A DNA stretch of 64,000 nt, taken from assembly GCA_014925825.1 (NCBI GenBank), contig JACGCK010000041.1, positions 248,001-312,000 of the forward strand, in the 5' to 3' direction. This DNA is from Pholiota molesta (lineage: Eukaryota > Basidiomycota > Agaricomycetes > Agaricales > Strophariaceae). Position 1 is the first letter of the stretch; each line of letters opens with the position of its first letter. Position numbers and translations under genes: made by a program. This document shows, in pieces, positions 45,863 through 58,511 of the stretch. The notes under the pieces are model-generated. The model was not told the origin of the DNA and searched no databases. It saw only the letters and a program-made list of their open reading frames with translations.

Positions 45863-46896
45863 GTTGGAATTAAAGGATAGAGTCGAGGACGGTTTCCAGA
45901 ATTCAAAGTGATATCTAATCAACCCAGGACGTCGCTGAGAAATCAGGGGTATATGCGGCGGTTGCCGAAGCAGAGGGAAGAAGACAAACCATGTGACTAC
46001 TATGGCGCGACGCGTGTGGAGCACGTGCTGTCAAAGGGCGACGCGCATCAAGCGCATCAAAAATTCAAAACTGCAGATTCAATTGCAACGCTTGTCTCCG
46101 GAAATATTTTGAACGTTTTTCATTATTTTATTCCGATACCCCCAATCCTTCAAATAGTCTGGTAAAACATCTCTGTTTAATCGGCCTGGTCGATCCCGGA
46201 TGACTCGTATAATTTTGCTCCGTTATTCTGTTTGTAATTTCTTGGGGAACGGGCGTTCCCAACATCCTTATCCTAACCTTTGACCATCAAACCGCACTGC
46301 AATCGTATGTTGTGTTAAAGGATAACATGGGATGCCGTTGATGTAATTATTACTGCTTCTATTTGCTCAATGCAGCGCTTATTTTAAGATTCGAAGATCC
46401 TACCAACGCCATTGATTCACTCTAGAGGTAGCCTCGTCAATCTTCTTCTTCCTCTATGAGTGGGCCTAAGGCTCTCACTCTGATTTCGGGCTTGCTATAT
46501 ACACAGTCAATTTCTCTATAAGCCATATCTGGATCTGTTTCAGCACTCGGGCTATTTCTCGCATTGATTGTCTTGAGCTTTGGTACGGGGCAACCCCATG
46601 ATCGGGAATGGCACTTGACTTTCAGCTTCAATTGGTGTGCTATCACAGTTTTTCGTATGCATTATTTTCTGACTGGACAGACTGGTCTTGACCGGTTGAC
46701 TCTTGGGGTGGGGATCGGCAAGGTTTCGAGAGCATTCTTGACGCTTGTCAATTCTGTGATGACTCGCGGGAGTGCGGAATAAGAAGAATTGAATTATGTG
46801 CAGAAAATCAAACAGTACTAGACATTGGACAATTTGTTTAACTTTGGTGGTGGAAAACAATTGATTAAAACATAACCACCTGGGTTTTACGTGGAA
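45863..46896. other. Intergenic
   Basis: No coding exon recognised. A minus-strand frame pair at 46437-46860 overlaps antisense frames and shows no motif. The right end is the 3' flank of the tRNA-Asp gene. Confidence 0.45.
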
Positions 46897-46992
46897 CTCT
46901 CTGTCTGGGAGTCGAACCCAGCTTTCGCGCGCACCAATGGACGATGCTTATCGGATGACAGGCGCGTGTACTAACCGATATACTAACAGAGA
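46897..46992 (-). tRNA. tRNA-Asp (GTC) with intron
   Basis: On the minus strand the acceptor TCTCTGT pairs with ACAGAGA followed by discriminator G. The D arm (TAGTATATCGGTTAGTA) and a TGGGTTCGACTCCCA T arm are clear. The anticodon stem CGCGC/GCGCG closes around CTGTCA, giving anticodon GTC, and is interrupted after position 37 by about 22 nt (starting TCCGATAAG), the canonical place for a tRNA intron. The flanks include the usual T-rich end on the left. Confidence 0.9.
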
Positions 46993-47148
46993 TTACGATT
47001 TCAATCCAATAATATATTTAAATACAAGGAGGATGGTCTTTTAGCAACTCGAAAATTGTGTCCCCTTATCACGCGCGTTCCTTCTTGCTGTGCCAAATGA
47101 AACGAACATTTACAGCGCACGGGTGAGCGCCTATCTGTCTTTTCGAGA

Positions 47149-48449
47149 ATGCTACCGCCCACCACCTATCTTCCCTCCATAAAATCCATCGCTACATATC
47201 CAGTGGACACCCTAGAGGATGCGCTGCAGTATCTGCGTCTCATATACAGCCCGCCCGTCGCGGCTCTCGTCGGCGCTCGCCTACCGATGCCACGGAAACG
47301 ACGAAATCGCGGTGGCGCGAAGACCAGCTCGCCGCCGAGGCGCTGCGGAACGACACCTTCGAACGCGCGTACGCCATCAAGTGGCTCAGCGCGCTGATCG
47401 CGCAGTGCGGCGACGACGGGGAGGCGAGGAGGAGCAGGACCCGGACCCGGCGCCGGACGCAGCTGCACTGGCATCCGATCCCGCCACACCCCGCGCGCCC
47501 CCGCCGCGCGCAGGGCTGCGCTCGTCGAGGCCGCCGCCGCCCTCCTCGCGACCTGCGCCGGTACCGCCGCCGCGGGCACGCTCATCCGCCAGTTCCTCTT
47601 CCCCGCCCCCTGGCCCGCGCCTGGGCCCGACGCGCCCCCGATCACCGTCGTGCTCACCGACGCCCCGCTCGACAACCAGGACTACGGCAGCGTCGGGGCG
47701 CAGACGTGGGGCGGCGCGTGCGTCATGGCCGAGATGATTGTGGACGATCCCGGGGGCTTCGCGGCTTCTGGCGCGAAGGGGAGGTGCTGCCGACTACGTT
47801 GCGGTGTCTGGAATTGGGCGCTGGGACGGGCCTGGTGAGCTTGGCCGCAGGCAAGGTCGTCGAGCGCCTCGCACGCGCAGAATCCGCACCGGTCCACATC
47901 GTCGCCACGGACTACTACCCCGCCGTCCTCGCCAACCTTGCCCGCAACGTCCTCGCCAACTTCCCCGCCCCGAAGCCCTCCCCACGATCTCCACCGCGCG
48001 CCTCGACTGGGCCACATTCTGCGATTACCGCCGCCGCCGCCGCCAGGCGCCCGAGCCCGTTTTGGAGCGACCGTTCGACGTGGTGTACGGCGCGGACATC
48101 ATCTACGAGGCCACGCACGCGACGTGGATCAAGGCCTGCCTCGCGACGCTCCTCCGCAAGCCCACGTCATCATCATCATCATCCCCTCCGACGACCCGAC
48201 GTTCCACCTGATCGTCCCCCTGCGCGCGACGCACGCCGTCGAGTCGGGCACGGTCGAGCGCGTCTTCCCGCCGCACCGCGTCAGGGACGGCGGAGCGCCG
48301 CACGACGGCCCAGGCGAACTGGTTATGAAGCACAAGCAGATCATCGTTTGCGAGGAGGCAGAGAGTGGTCGAGAGGAGAAGAGGTCGAGTACGCTATACA
48401 GGATCGGGTGGGGTTGGTCATGAAAAACATTACATGTTGGGGAACTTAA
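47149..48449 (+). CDS. SAM-dependent methyltransferase (METTL21/EFM-like), many frame breaks
   Basis: A very GC-rich gene read across several frames. From ATG 47149 the first frame encodes VDTLEDALQYLRLIYSPPV. Frames then alternate: REDQLAAEALRNDTFERAYA and IKWLSALIAQCGDDGE, later ITVVLTDAPLDNQDYGS and QTWGGACVMAEMIVDDPG. The SAM motif LRCLELGAGTGLVSLAAGKV follows, then APVHIVATDYYPAVLANLAR and the post-motif RPFDVVYGADIIYEATHATW. The end is EVEYAIQDRVGLVMKNITCW with TAA at 48447-48449. Domain layout is that of the METTL21 group of lysine methyltransferases; the substrate is not inferable. At least five one-base shifts are needed, all in G/C-rich sequence, so the displayed assembly or the gene is damaged. 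It lies tail-to-tail with GCN2, about 180 bp apart. Confidence 0.75.
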
Positions 48450-48625
48450 ATTTTTGGGGACTTTGGCCTACGTATCGAAAAACTTGCCAAAAAGAAAGTA
48501 TTCCAAGGCATCCATAACTCGTTACACATAGATCGTTAGAAAATAAAAGAAGACATAATATCTTATCCTCCAAAACCAACCACCACATCCACATCCACAC
48601 CCGACACCCGAACCCAACCCCCCAA

Positions 48626-51600
48626 TCACGGATTCAGCGCCAGCAGCGCCGCGCGGTCCTCCCGCACCGCGTACAGCAGCAGATACCCAGCGGCCCCGCC
48701 CTCCGCCTTGCGCTTCAGCGCCGCCTCGCGCACCTGCTGCGCGTACGCCGCGTGCTGCGCGGGGAACATCGCCGCGATCGGCTTCCACGCATCCTCGTCC
48801 GTGATCCACGCGCACGACGCGCCAGCGCGTCGAAGTGCGCCGGCGCGACGTCCACGCCGAGCACGGGCATGCCCGCCTGGAACGCGCCCTGCAGCGAGGT
48901 CACTTTCTCGAAGGCTGCGTGGGCGGACGGCGGGTTGTTAGCGACTTCGGGAGAGGGGATGAGGAGAAGGGAACGGACCTTTGTTTTCGAATAGTGATTT
49001 GGTGTTGCTCTTCCGCTGCTTCTTGGGATCGGTGAGGATGACTTGGACGAGGGGTTGGTGGCCGTGTCTTTGATCACAGGGACGTGCAGGGACGGTTCGT
49101 TGAGGGCAGGCGCACCGGACGTCGTCGCATCGATACGCTTCTGTTCTGCGATCTGGTGCTGCAGCCAGCTCACCAGTTCCTGCTCGACACTAAGCACATA
49201 TTGTCAGAGCCATATTCACCAGGAATATTGAGGGATTAGACTTACGATCGACTTCCGTGCCTTTGAGGATGCTCTTCACTTGAATCCCGGCAAATGTCGC
49301 ACCGTGCGGGGCGCGGGTACACCGTAAACCTGAAATACGAGGTCAGCCAACGAAACAACTCGACGACGGCTTGAAAAGCAAAACATACAATATCCCCTCC
49401 CTCGCACAAATATCCAAATGGTTCTCATGCTCCGTGTCCGGCAGCCCAGACTCGTACATCAGATCCGCACTGATACCGTTCTGCCACAGGTACGACACCA
49501 CTTCGAGGCGCTCCTGCAGATACCCCGGATGGTACGAGACGACGTAGACGTCGCACCGGCGCGGACTCCAGAACCCGAACGACCGGTCCTCTTTGACGAG
49601 GGTCTTGATCGACGCGCTTTGGTAGGAGGCGAGCGCGGCGGTGATTTTCTCCACCGCGATCTGGATGCCCAGCGCACAAATGGGCTCTGCCTTCTGCTTG
49701 GTCGGGAGGAAGCGGGAGATGAGGTTATCGTATCTGCATTTGCGTCAGCATTCAAGGAGAAGTTGCTCAATGAAATGACACTTACCGGCCTCCTGCAGCC
49801 AACACATCCGTATGCTTATTGCGCTTAACAACCTCGATAATGACACCGTCCTTGAGATGCGTATTATGACTACCCAGCATCAAAGGGCGGAAGAAAATTT
49901 GCCGCGAGACGCCAGCAGAATGCGCGAAACTAATCGTGTCCTTGACTTCTTGTATCGCTGATTGCATAGCAGCCACTAGAGTCGGCGCGGTCTTTTCCAG
50001 TTGCGCAATGATGAGATCCACGTCCTCTTCTGCAGCATAATGTCGTTAGCTTCAAGTGATGTTCATAACGGAAGGTAGACTACTCACTGGTATCTGAAAG
50101 GATCTCCAGTTCGTCGACTGTGCTACGCAACAATCCTTTCTTGAGAAGAATAGCGCGTCTCTGGGCAGCAGAAGATTTGGGGTGGACGAAATCATGTACA
50201 GCCTGACGAATGTCTACAGGAACTCGATTCATGACTGTTTCAATGACTGTCAAGGTCAATAGCGTCAGATGAGAAGGGGCGATAAGATCAGGGATCGGAC
50301 TTACTCTTCGAATGCGAAATGTGGATATCATAGTTCTGCGACAGATTTGGGAAATTGTCGAGGCAATCGTTAACCACGGCGATGAGTTCCGCACCAGCAG
50401 CTATGGGTCCAGTTACTAGATCCGGACTGATGATATCGAATAAAGCAGCTTTGGTATACTGTGGATGACCTGAAACAGTGCTGAGAAAATAGGCGTTAGA
50501 TGAAGAACTCGCGATATGAAGTAACCAACGTACTTTGGCCTGAAAACGTTCGCAATATGATACCTCTTGATCCGCTTTATGCTCTCTCTCGCAGCCAAAC
50601 GCGCGAACGGAATCAGAATATTATTGGGCAGCGCCACGATATCGCCATATTGGTCGATGAACGTCGCATGGGTCTTTTCCTCTTCAATATCCGTAATAGG
50701 CATGAGCAGAGGTGGCTCCATATCGACGGCCCCGTGGAGATGGAAGATCGCAGCCAGCCGATCTTCGACGATGTTGTTCAAGGACGCATATTCCGGCGAT
50801 TCCAATAACGAGTCATAGAGGTAGGTTCTGGTTGGGCGAGGAGGTTGCTTGAAAAGCGTGGACAGTACGGTTTGATGGTACGGAGAGTCGGGCTTGGCTG
50901 CAAGTGAACTGTGAATATGTAGCCAACAAAGAAACCAGAACCCGACCCACCTATGAGCCGGAGTGCGTTCTTATAATAATCGTCTTCTAGCCTCGTAGGC
51001 AACAGTGGACTTTGAGAAAGCTCAATCGCCGACGGCCGCCTCTCAGGCTGATGCTGCAAGAGCCAGGTGATGACTTAGAAAACGTCAGCATTTTTCAGAG
51101 CGATTGGGAAGAATGACATAACGCACTCTCTTTCTGTCTGATACGATGCGTATCCCATCCAGATGGGAATGTGACGCTTGGCTTGCGCAGATCCTCCAAA
51201 ACCGCGATACGTTCAGCTCCTGTGTTGAATTTGAAATTCATCTCGAAAAAGACGATCTAGAGGACAGCGTTCAAAATAAATTACTTCAAGTAATTCATAA
51301 AGTTGGCAACATACCCGAGACTGTACATATCGGCCTTTGAATGGTCCCTGGGACCGCGCCCACGTCGTCGAGACTGAACTTCCGGTGCGATATACAAGCG
51401 CGTCCCAACCTCTGCGTTACGCATTAAATTATGCGTTCAATATTGATTAACCCTGAAAACACACCTAATGTCATATCCGCCTCCATAATCACAGCAGGCG
51501 ACGCCACGTCAGACGGGTCGACTGCGGCGAGACTGGAGGTGGCCAACCCAAAGTCGCCAACTTTACAATCGCCTTTCGCATCTAGAGGGCATGGTTAGTC

Positions 51601-54600
51601 ATGTGCGACAGGAGAAGCATCATCGCACAGAACGCACCGATGAAGATGTTCGTGAGCTTGATATCTCGGTGCAGGATGTTCAGCGTCGACATATGCGCGA
51701 GCGCATCGACGATCTGCTGGAACAGCCGCCACGCCTCGTCCTCACTAATGCCTTCGTCCACGCGCTGAAGGAAGGAAATCAAAAAGGACGCCGTCAACAA
51801 AGCCCCGCCCGAACGAGGATCACCCACCTCTCTCAGCGTCTGCCGCTCCACGAACTCCATCTGGATATACAGCGTCCGCGACACCGGCGGCGCATACTCC
51901 GGGCCGGCGCGGCGCGCGGCGTCCGCCCCTCCCACCCCGCGTCCCGCCTCCCCGCGCCCGCCGTCAGCGCCAAATTCAGCGGCCCGCTCGCGCTTCGCGA
52001 CCGGCTCCGATTGAACAACCCCGCGAAGTCCCCCTCCCCGCTGCTACTGCCTGTGCTCCCATCCCCGTCGTCGTCGTCGTCGTCATCCGCGCCCCCGGGT
52101 GACGGCGTGCGCGACGCGAAGTGGATGCTCGGGAAGCTGCTGCGCGACACGGACACGTCGTCGAAGTCGCCGAGGTTCAGCCGGAAGGTGCCGTTCACGG
52201 GGAGATGCCTTTCGTTGCTGTTGCTCGCATCGCTGTCCTCGTCGAAGTCGCCGTCGGTGCCATCCTCATCGTCTGTGCTATCGGACGCTAGGCGCGCGCT
52301 GCCGGGCCGCGCCTGTTCCTGTGCGCGAGCGTCGGCACGGAGGTCATCGCCTCCACGCTCGACGCGTCGCCGCTGTCGGACTCGCCGGACACAGATGGGG
52401 CGGCGGAAGCGGACGGCTCGTACGTCTCGACCCACGTCGTGTAGTACCGCACGATGTTGCGGTGCGACAGCCGGCTGAGCGCGTTCACCTCGCGGAAGAT
52501 CTTCGTGTCGCTCTGCATCGTCTTCAGGCGGATCTTCTTCACTGCGTATATCCGCGAGTCGATCTTGTTCTTCGCCTTCACCACGACCCAAACGCGCCTT
52601 TGCCCTGCAAAACCAAAGATCAACACTCAACACAACAAATCCCGCACAATGACGCACCAAAAGCTCGAGCTCTTCCCAGTCCTCCTTCCACCGGCTTGTC
52701 TGCCGCCGCTGCTGGCTCATCCCCGCGCCCAGACGGAAGTAGTCCGGCGCCTCCGGGCTCGCCGCCAGCCCCCCCCGCCCCGCCATTAGCAAACCCGTTG
52801 TGGGCCCGAGCGCTGAAGTTAGGGCGCGCGAGGTGACGGGGCTCGCGGACGGCGAGCGCAGCGTCAGCGACTGCGCGGTAAACTCCGCGAGGAGCGTGTC
52901 GCAGGTGAGCGCGTGCTTCTTCGGCGGCTCGAGCATGACAAGCGCCTGGTTCGCGAGCGTCGTGATATCAGCGCTGCGTATCGGAAGAGTGACAATGGAT
53001 CAAGCTTTACGCAAAGGGAACATACACGATCGGATAGCACTCGCCGGGTCCGGGAAGCGCTCCACCACGCTCAGGCCGAGCAGCATCTGCATCAGCACCA
53101 CGCCGACATCGTGGATGTCGCGCATCCTTGTATACAACAGCGTCGACTCGTGCTGCACGTCGCGCGAGACCCAGCCCTCCGGCAGCAGCGTCTCCTCGCG
53201 GTCGCCGGTGCTGCTGCCCCCGCTCGACGTGCTGCGTGCCGTGCGGATGCTGATGCTGAGGTGCGTGCTAGACGAGGTGGACGCTGTGAGCGAGGCTTCT
53301 GGCTCCTGCGAGAATGGGTTCGACCGGTGGAGGTCAAGCAGGCGCGTGTGGTAGGTAGCACGACAAAGCTTGACGCTCTTCGGTTGCCTGGTGCAGAGAC
53401 CAGGCCAATGCAACGGGTGGTTATAGCTTTAGATTGCGCAGGTTAGACTTCATACGAAAAGAAAGAAAGAAGAGAGAGGCCAACCTTTGTGCACCAAATC
53501 GCGCTGGTGTAGGGCACTCAGCGCTGTCAGGATCTGCGTGCAATAATCCTACAACACAGATAACTTGAGAAGATGATGGCTTGAGGAAGGGCGGTTGGTA
53601 CGTACCGAAGCTCGATCTTCTCTAAAGCATTCGCATTCTTCCAACACATCATGCAGCGTCAACGTCGGCGCCTGTTCATTCAGTACCATCAATTTCGGTG
53701 GATCGCTTCCTCTCGGTAGTATAAGTTTGACTCCGAAAACAGTTTGTAGCTTCGTATGACGGATATTGATGAGACTCTTGATTTCGTGTTCAACTTGCGT
53801 CAGTTTCTTCCGGCCTTGAGTGGTTGTATAATAATGAGATGCGAAGGATATAGAGTACAGTTCCATGGGAGGAACTGGGATAGTGGGGTCGAGGATGGGC
53901 ATTGCGGTATATATTGTCCCGAGGTAGGCTGCACGCAGTCAGCATGATAGAAAATCAAGACATGCAACACATACCTGCGCGCGGTTGATATATTCTTACT
54001 GAAGTAAAGCGTATACCGCTATCAAGCTTCATCTCACTGAACGTTTCAATCATGCTATCCTCATCTTCGTCAAAGATAGTGACATCAGGCACCTCCGTCG
54101 CCTCTGAGTTCGCCCGACGCCGCGACCGCTGTGCCTGCTCCCTGGCTGCGGATATCTCGTACTCGAGCGCAGCCGCTTCCATCATCGCGATCTCGCGCTG
54201 CTTCTGGGCTTCTTCGTGCTCGATCCGCTCGCGTTCGCGCGCCTCCTCGACCGCGCGCTGGGTCATCTGCAGCGCCAGAGAGCCGACGACCTCCGCGGGG
54301 GGTATGACGTGCGTGCGCAGCCAGTCCTGCGCAAAGCTCACGATCTGCACGGCATCAGTAGCGAACAACAGTGGCACACGAAGGGACGTACCTCAAAGAC
54401 CATTTCGCCGCCTTTGAAGCGCTGGGCCTCGACATTGATGGCGCGGAGGAGCGTGCTGGCTTGTGCATCGGTGAGGCCTGTGAGGGGCTTGTCGATCGAA
54501 AAAGTCGGACACGCGAGGGTCGGATACGTCTTTGGGAATCTGCACAGATGAACAAATGGTGTACGGGTCGAGGACAGCGTACTCACTTTACGTGCAGGTC

Positions 54601-54822
54601 AAAGGAGACTCTGGCTGCATGCTCAGGCTCCGGATGCGATACGCGCACGATAAACTCGTGGAGCCGCGCGGCGCCCTGCGAGAGAGATCAGAGCGGCCCA
54701 GCAGCGCCCGATGCTGCACTCACCTTCCAGGCTTTGGGTGGGGGGACCTCGATGAAGTCGTCGCCGTATATAGACTGCAGGGCAGTCATCTCTTGTTGTT
54801 GTGCATATTCGGTGGAGTCCAT
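48626..54822 (-). CDS. GCN2: eIF2alpha kinase GCN2
   Basis: A long multi-exon gene starting at ATG 54822 and ending at TGA 48626. The RWD domain is first (EYAQQQEMTALQSIYGDDFI, then PTFSIDKPLTGLTDAQAS) with a charged coiled helix (RAVEEARERERIEHEEAQKQ). A pseudokinase domain follows (near 53000-53900: FASHYYTTTQGRKKLTQVEH, LPEGWVSRDVQ). The kinase domain near 51300-52620 has KAKNKIDSRIYAVKK, NILHRDIKLTNIFI, KVGDFGLA and TRLYIAPE, with a long acidic serine/Asp-rich insert between lobes, typical of GCN2. The HisRS-like domain follows (near 49650-50800: ISFAHSAGVSRQIFFRPLML and GRYDNLISRFLP), then the C-terminal ribosome/tRNA-binding part ending EDRAALLALNP. GCN2 senses uncharged tRNA and phosphorylates eIF2alpha in the cytoplasm. 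The frame shifts near 52583 (inside the glycine loop, GKGAFGS), 52310, 51910 and 48820. Confidence 0.93.
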
Positions 54823-56909
54823 GGTGCCTCTATCGGAGATGAGGTGAAAGTACTTGAGGAGGGGAGGGCCCAGCGGACCTCAGCAACTCAAGCCTCCATG
54901 GCAAGGGTCTGTGTTGTGATAGTGGAAAGGAAAGGGACAACGTGAAAAAGGACGGACTCAGCGTGCCACAAGGAGTAACCCTAGATTGGGTTTAGCTCAT
55001 GACTCAACCGCCCCTCCCAACTCTGTAACTCCTATCATATGCAGCTTCCCTACACTCGGACAAGATCGGGCGCGTTCGTGTTGATATAACGATCCGGAAA
55101 TTGCAGAAGGACGCGAAATGCGTGATCGACCCCGTAACTTTTGCGACGATGATGGAATCGACAGCTACGACTGGCTGTGAGTCTGTGATGACGACCAACT
55201 GACGGCGACCCCTGTTGAAGTTCTTCAAGGAGGCCGTCTGTAGTGCTGATTTCCCGGCCATAACGAAATAATTCAGGGCATTCTAATTTGAGGATGCAAG
55301 TTCCGAATCGTATCTTTGGGCGTTCAATGTCAACGTTCAAGAGTGCATAGATAATTGGAAGATAGGCGCAATACAATGGAAATTGCTGGCGATGTCGATT
55401 ATCGTGGGGAGGTCACTTAGTGAACAAGGAAAAGTGTTGGAAGCTGCGATAAGTCCGTTCATACTGACTGTCATTTTAACTGTTAATAATGACCGAAGAT
55501 ACTCCATTACAGTGTTAGCAAAGCTGTTAGACGTTTGACGCATTACCGATACTCACAAGCGATCAAGAAACGAAGGCAAGACACCTTGTCTATGCTGATT
55601 TTTTTTGTTTACATGCATCTCTACAGTTTCTGAATAGGACAGGATATACCTCATGCTCTGTTGTTGCTCCATAGTTTCATGGGTTGGTCTATAAAGAAAA
55701 ATATTGTACTCAAGTCATCTTGCGACCCGAGCATCGGAGGCTTCCTCTTTCAATGACCATAGTATAATAGGGTTGTAGTCGCTTTCCAGCTATCAATTAA
55801 AAGAATGAGATTCTGATACAAAAATTCGGGTACGGGGAATCGAACCCCGAGCTGCCGCGCACATTTCATGAGAGGCGGCAATGTTAGCCGTTACACCATA
55901 CCCGATACACTTTGTAATGCGGTCGGCGCCCTACGTCGCAAAGGATCTCTCCTGGGAGGAGTCCTCAGGCAGTAGCAAGGATTGTGATGTTGTGTGAGCA
56001 CGAGAAAGGACCTTCACTCACATAAGGCTGTAGCTGTACGCTCGTGTGCCAAACTGAGCGCACCTCCCAACCTGTTCACATAGTTCCCATAGATCACAGA
56101 GTCAGCTTTGAGCTCCAGAGGTGTATTCAAGTACGTCTTCGGTGTTAAAAAGAAAGAGAGCAGCATACCATGATAAATATCGCGCATATATTCGCATATA
56201 TTTAGACGAATGACCTCATAGTCGCCTCGTAGTCTGGAAGGTTGAGTTTAAGTACAATGTGTTTGAAGGACATAAAGATGTAGATATTCACATACCGGTG
56301 GTAAACTAGGTCCCGTCTTTTTCCTAACACGTCGATCCCAGCAACGTATGCCGTGCAGGGCCTGTTGCCTGCTCAGCCGCTACTTCCTAGCTACAGGCTA
56401 GCATTGTTATGCTGGAGAGGCGAGTGTTGGACGAGCCAAGTTGCTTTTGGTTTTCGCATATCTACTAGGTAGTTGAGGCTGGGAGCGAAAATAGGGAAAA
56501 GATAGTGGTGGGGTGAGGTCAAGGAACAGTGCACAAGTTAAGTCCTTCTGCCCGGAGTTGCGCAAGCCGCAGAGTTGCGCGAGCGACGCGTTGCGTCACG
56601 TGTCCGAATTTCACTTGACTTCTCGCGACGAGTGTCTTTCCGTTTCCGCGACGCTGTTACAGCGATCCCTCAAGTTTCAAGTCTCTTTGACGTCTAGCTT
56701 GACAAGCACAAATATCCACTATCAGCACTCAGCGCTCTGTGCTCTGTATTCAACTTTGGTTCAAGCTTCAAGGCGTTATCCAAGCGTTATCAGCTTCAAG
56801 ATCTCGATTCTCAATATCAGTAAAGTCGTCTCATTTCGAGGTAACGTCGTTATATCTTTGTCTCCTGCATGAATTTCACTCATCGCGAATCCTTTGATGA
56901 CATAGTGAG
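54823..56909. other. Intergenic; tRNA-Glu inside, possible gene relic on minus strand
   Basis: Besides the tRNA at 55825-55905, minus-strand frames at 55004-55261, 55050-55376 and 55337-55543 look partly protein-like (for example ERPKIRFGTCILKLECPELF) but belong to no family I recognise and are interrupted. About 1 kb before the F-box gene at 56910 has no coding frame of note. Confidence 0.45.
55825..55905 (-). tRNA. tRNA-Glu (CTC) with short intron
   Basis: The acceptor TCGGGTA pairs with TACCCGA, the D arm is GTGTAACGGCTAACAT, and the T arm is CGGGGTTCGATTCCCCG. The anticodon stem GCCGC/GCGGC encloses CTCTCA, giving anticodon CTC, with about 9 nt (TGAAATGTG) inserted after position 37. The discriminator would be A at 55825. 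Confidence 0.88.
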
Positions 56910-58511
56910 ATGACTGGACGGAACCCACCATGCCCGAAAATAGCCAAAGGTCAACCATGTACCCCATGTGAAGCGCTGGCCGTCATCGAGCAAGAGATAT
57001 CAAAGACAGAAAATCGCCACGACGTACCGCAAGCGAAACATTCATTACTTTATAGCCAGATAAATCACTCACACGACCCTTTGACCTCGAAACTCCCCGT
57101 TGAAATCGTAACCAAAATATTCACGAACTTCTTGCCCATCGATGTGGATACCAATTACGGCCCATGTGTCAAGTCTTCAAATTATAGATATTTCACCACA
57201 CCTCTCGTTCTTGGCGCTGTGTGTGCAGCCTGGCGCTCGATCGCCTGGTCCACTCCCCAACTCTGGGCATCTATCTCCGTCGATTTGGTTGGTAACAACG
57301 AAACTCGTCTCAATATCGTGCGCGAATGGTTGCATCGATCAGGAGAGCTTCCTCTGTATATAGGCATCCACAACGACAATAATTATATCAACGATGACTT
57401 CACAGGGGCAACCCTAAACACATTAGCATCGTACTCGCACAGGTGGTTTTACTTGGTGTTTAACATTTCAGCGCGCTACTTTTGGCTATACATGGTCTCC
57501 AGGCTCAATCTCGCCAACGCTCTTATGCTGAACACTTTGCAGATTCGGCGGAGCAGTCCACAAGGCCTAGATCTGGGGATGATTCCCAACCTGAAAAACC
57601 TATACGCGATCACGCTCAGCGGTGACACCCTTTTGAATATCGATTGGACCAAACTCACGAACGTCATCACTTCCTTCCGATATATTGATATGTGTCTAAA
57701 GCTTTTCTCAAATGCACCTTTGTTGACACATTGTGAATTCACTCTCAACACCGTCAGTTGGGATGGAATGGGCACAACACCGGATGCGATTCGACATAAA
57801 CATCTTGTCTATCTCAACATAACTGTCTTGAAGTCGACTGTACCAATTGGCATGGCTCTCTCATGGATAGAGTTCCCCGCATTACGACACCTCGTCGTCA
57901 GTTCGCAGGCTATCCAGATCGATTTAGACGCCATACGAGATCTCCTCCTTCGCTCCCATTGCTCGCTCGAAACCCTCGAAATGGATCTAACACCTCATAC
58001 ATATGAACTATTTGACGCACCGGATACTATGAACCCCTTTTTGTAAGAAATCTTGACATTGGAAATTTTGGAAATCAGACGCAAAGCCAATGAATATTAT
58101 AACCAGAAAAGCTGCTATTCCATCGATCCTCTACTCGCACGACTTTCGACAACTGCCTTGACTCCGGAAACACCAAAAAATCGACTTACTTTCCTGCCGA
58201 ATTTAAGGAATTTACGCATAATCAATATGGAGTCCTCTTGGAATTGCATCCTTGGTATGCTCCTGGCGCACGCCAATCCCGCCCAAACCCTTACGGCAGC
58301 GCGATCAGGCGAGCGATCTCAAAAGGTCCAACTAGTCAGACCTTTACGCTCGTTTTACATTGAATTGCCAGTATGGGAGGATCCTGCTGTGTTTCAATGC
58401 ACAATCGAAGATGGCATCGAAGTCACACGCGCAGCTGGCTTCGACTACGTGTCAGGTTATCTACCTTTTAGGGAAAACCTTGAACAAGCTCTTCGTCATT
58501 CTGAAATGTAA
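56910..58511 (+). CDS. F-box/LRR protein (array member A) with an in-frame stop
   Basis: The frame runs from ATG 56910 with CPKIAKGQPCTPCEALAVIE, the HDPLTSKLPVEIVTKIFTNF F-box and LGAVCAAWRSIAWSTPQLWA. After leucine-rich segments it meets TAA at 58044-58046 (codon 379). The same frame continues without interruption for another 155 codons through LEILEIRRKANEYY, LTFLPNLRNLRIINMESSWN and LRSFYIELPVWEDPA to TAA 58509-58511. Family alignment shows that the stop falls inside the conserved LAQIPSLETLEL-like region. A GT-AG intron (GTAAGA ... AACCAG) could be drawn there, but it would be 64 nt and shift the frame. This is therefore a single nonsense mutation in an otherwise complete F-box gene, or a base error. 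Confidence 0.82.

Noticed and set aside
47166..47675. 169-codon minus-strand gene
   Set aside because: Antisense shadow of the GC-rich methyltransferase gene.
51591..52478. 295-codon plus-strand gene
   Set aside because: Antisense shadow of the GCN2 kinase exons; the minus strand carries the conserved kinase motifs.
52099..52836. 245-codon plus-strand gene
   Set aside because: Antisense to the GCN2 kinase insert and glycine loop; biased GC composition keeps the frame open.
58043..58106. Intron removing the stop in F-box gene A
   Set aside because: GT-AG ends are present, but the length is 64 nt and splicing would shift out of the conserved downstream frame.
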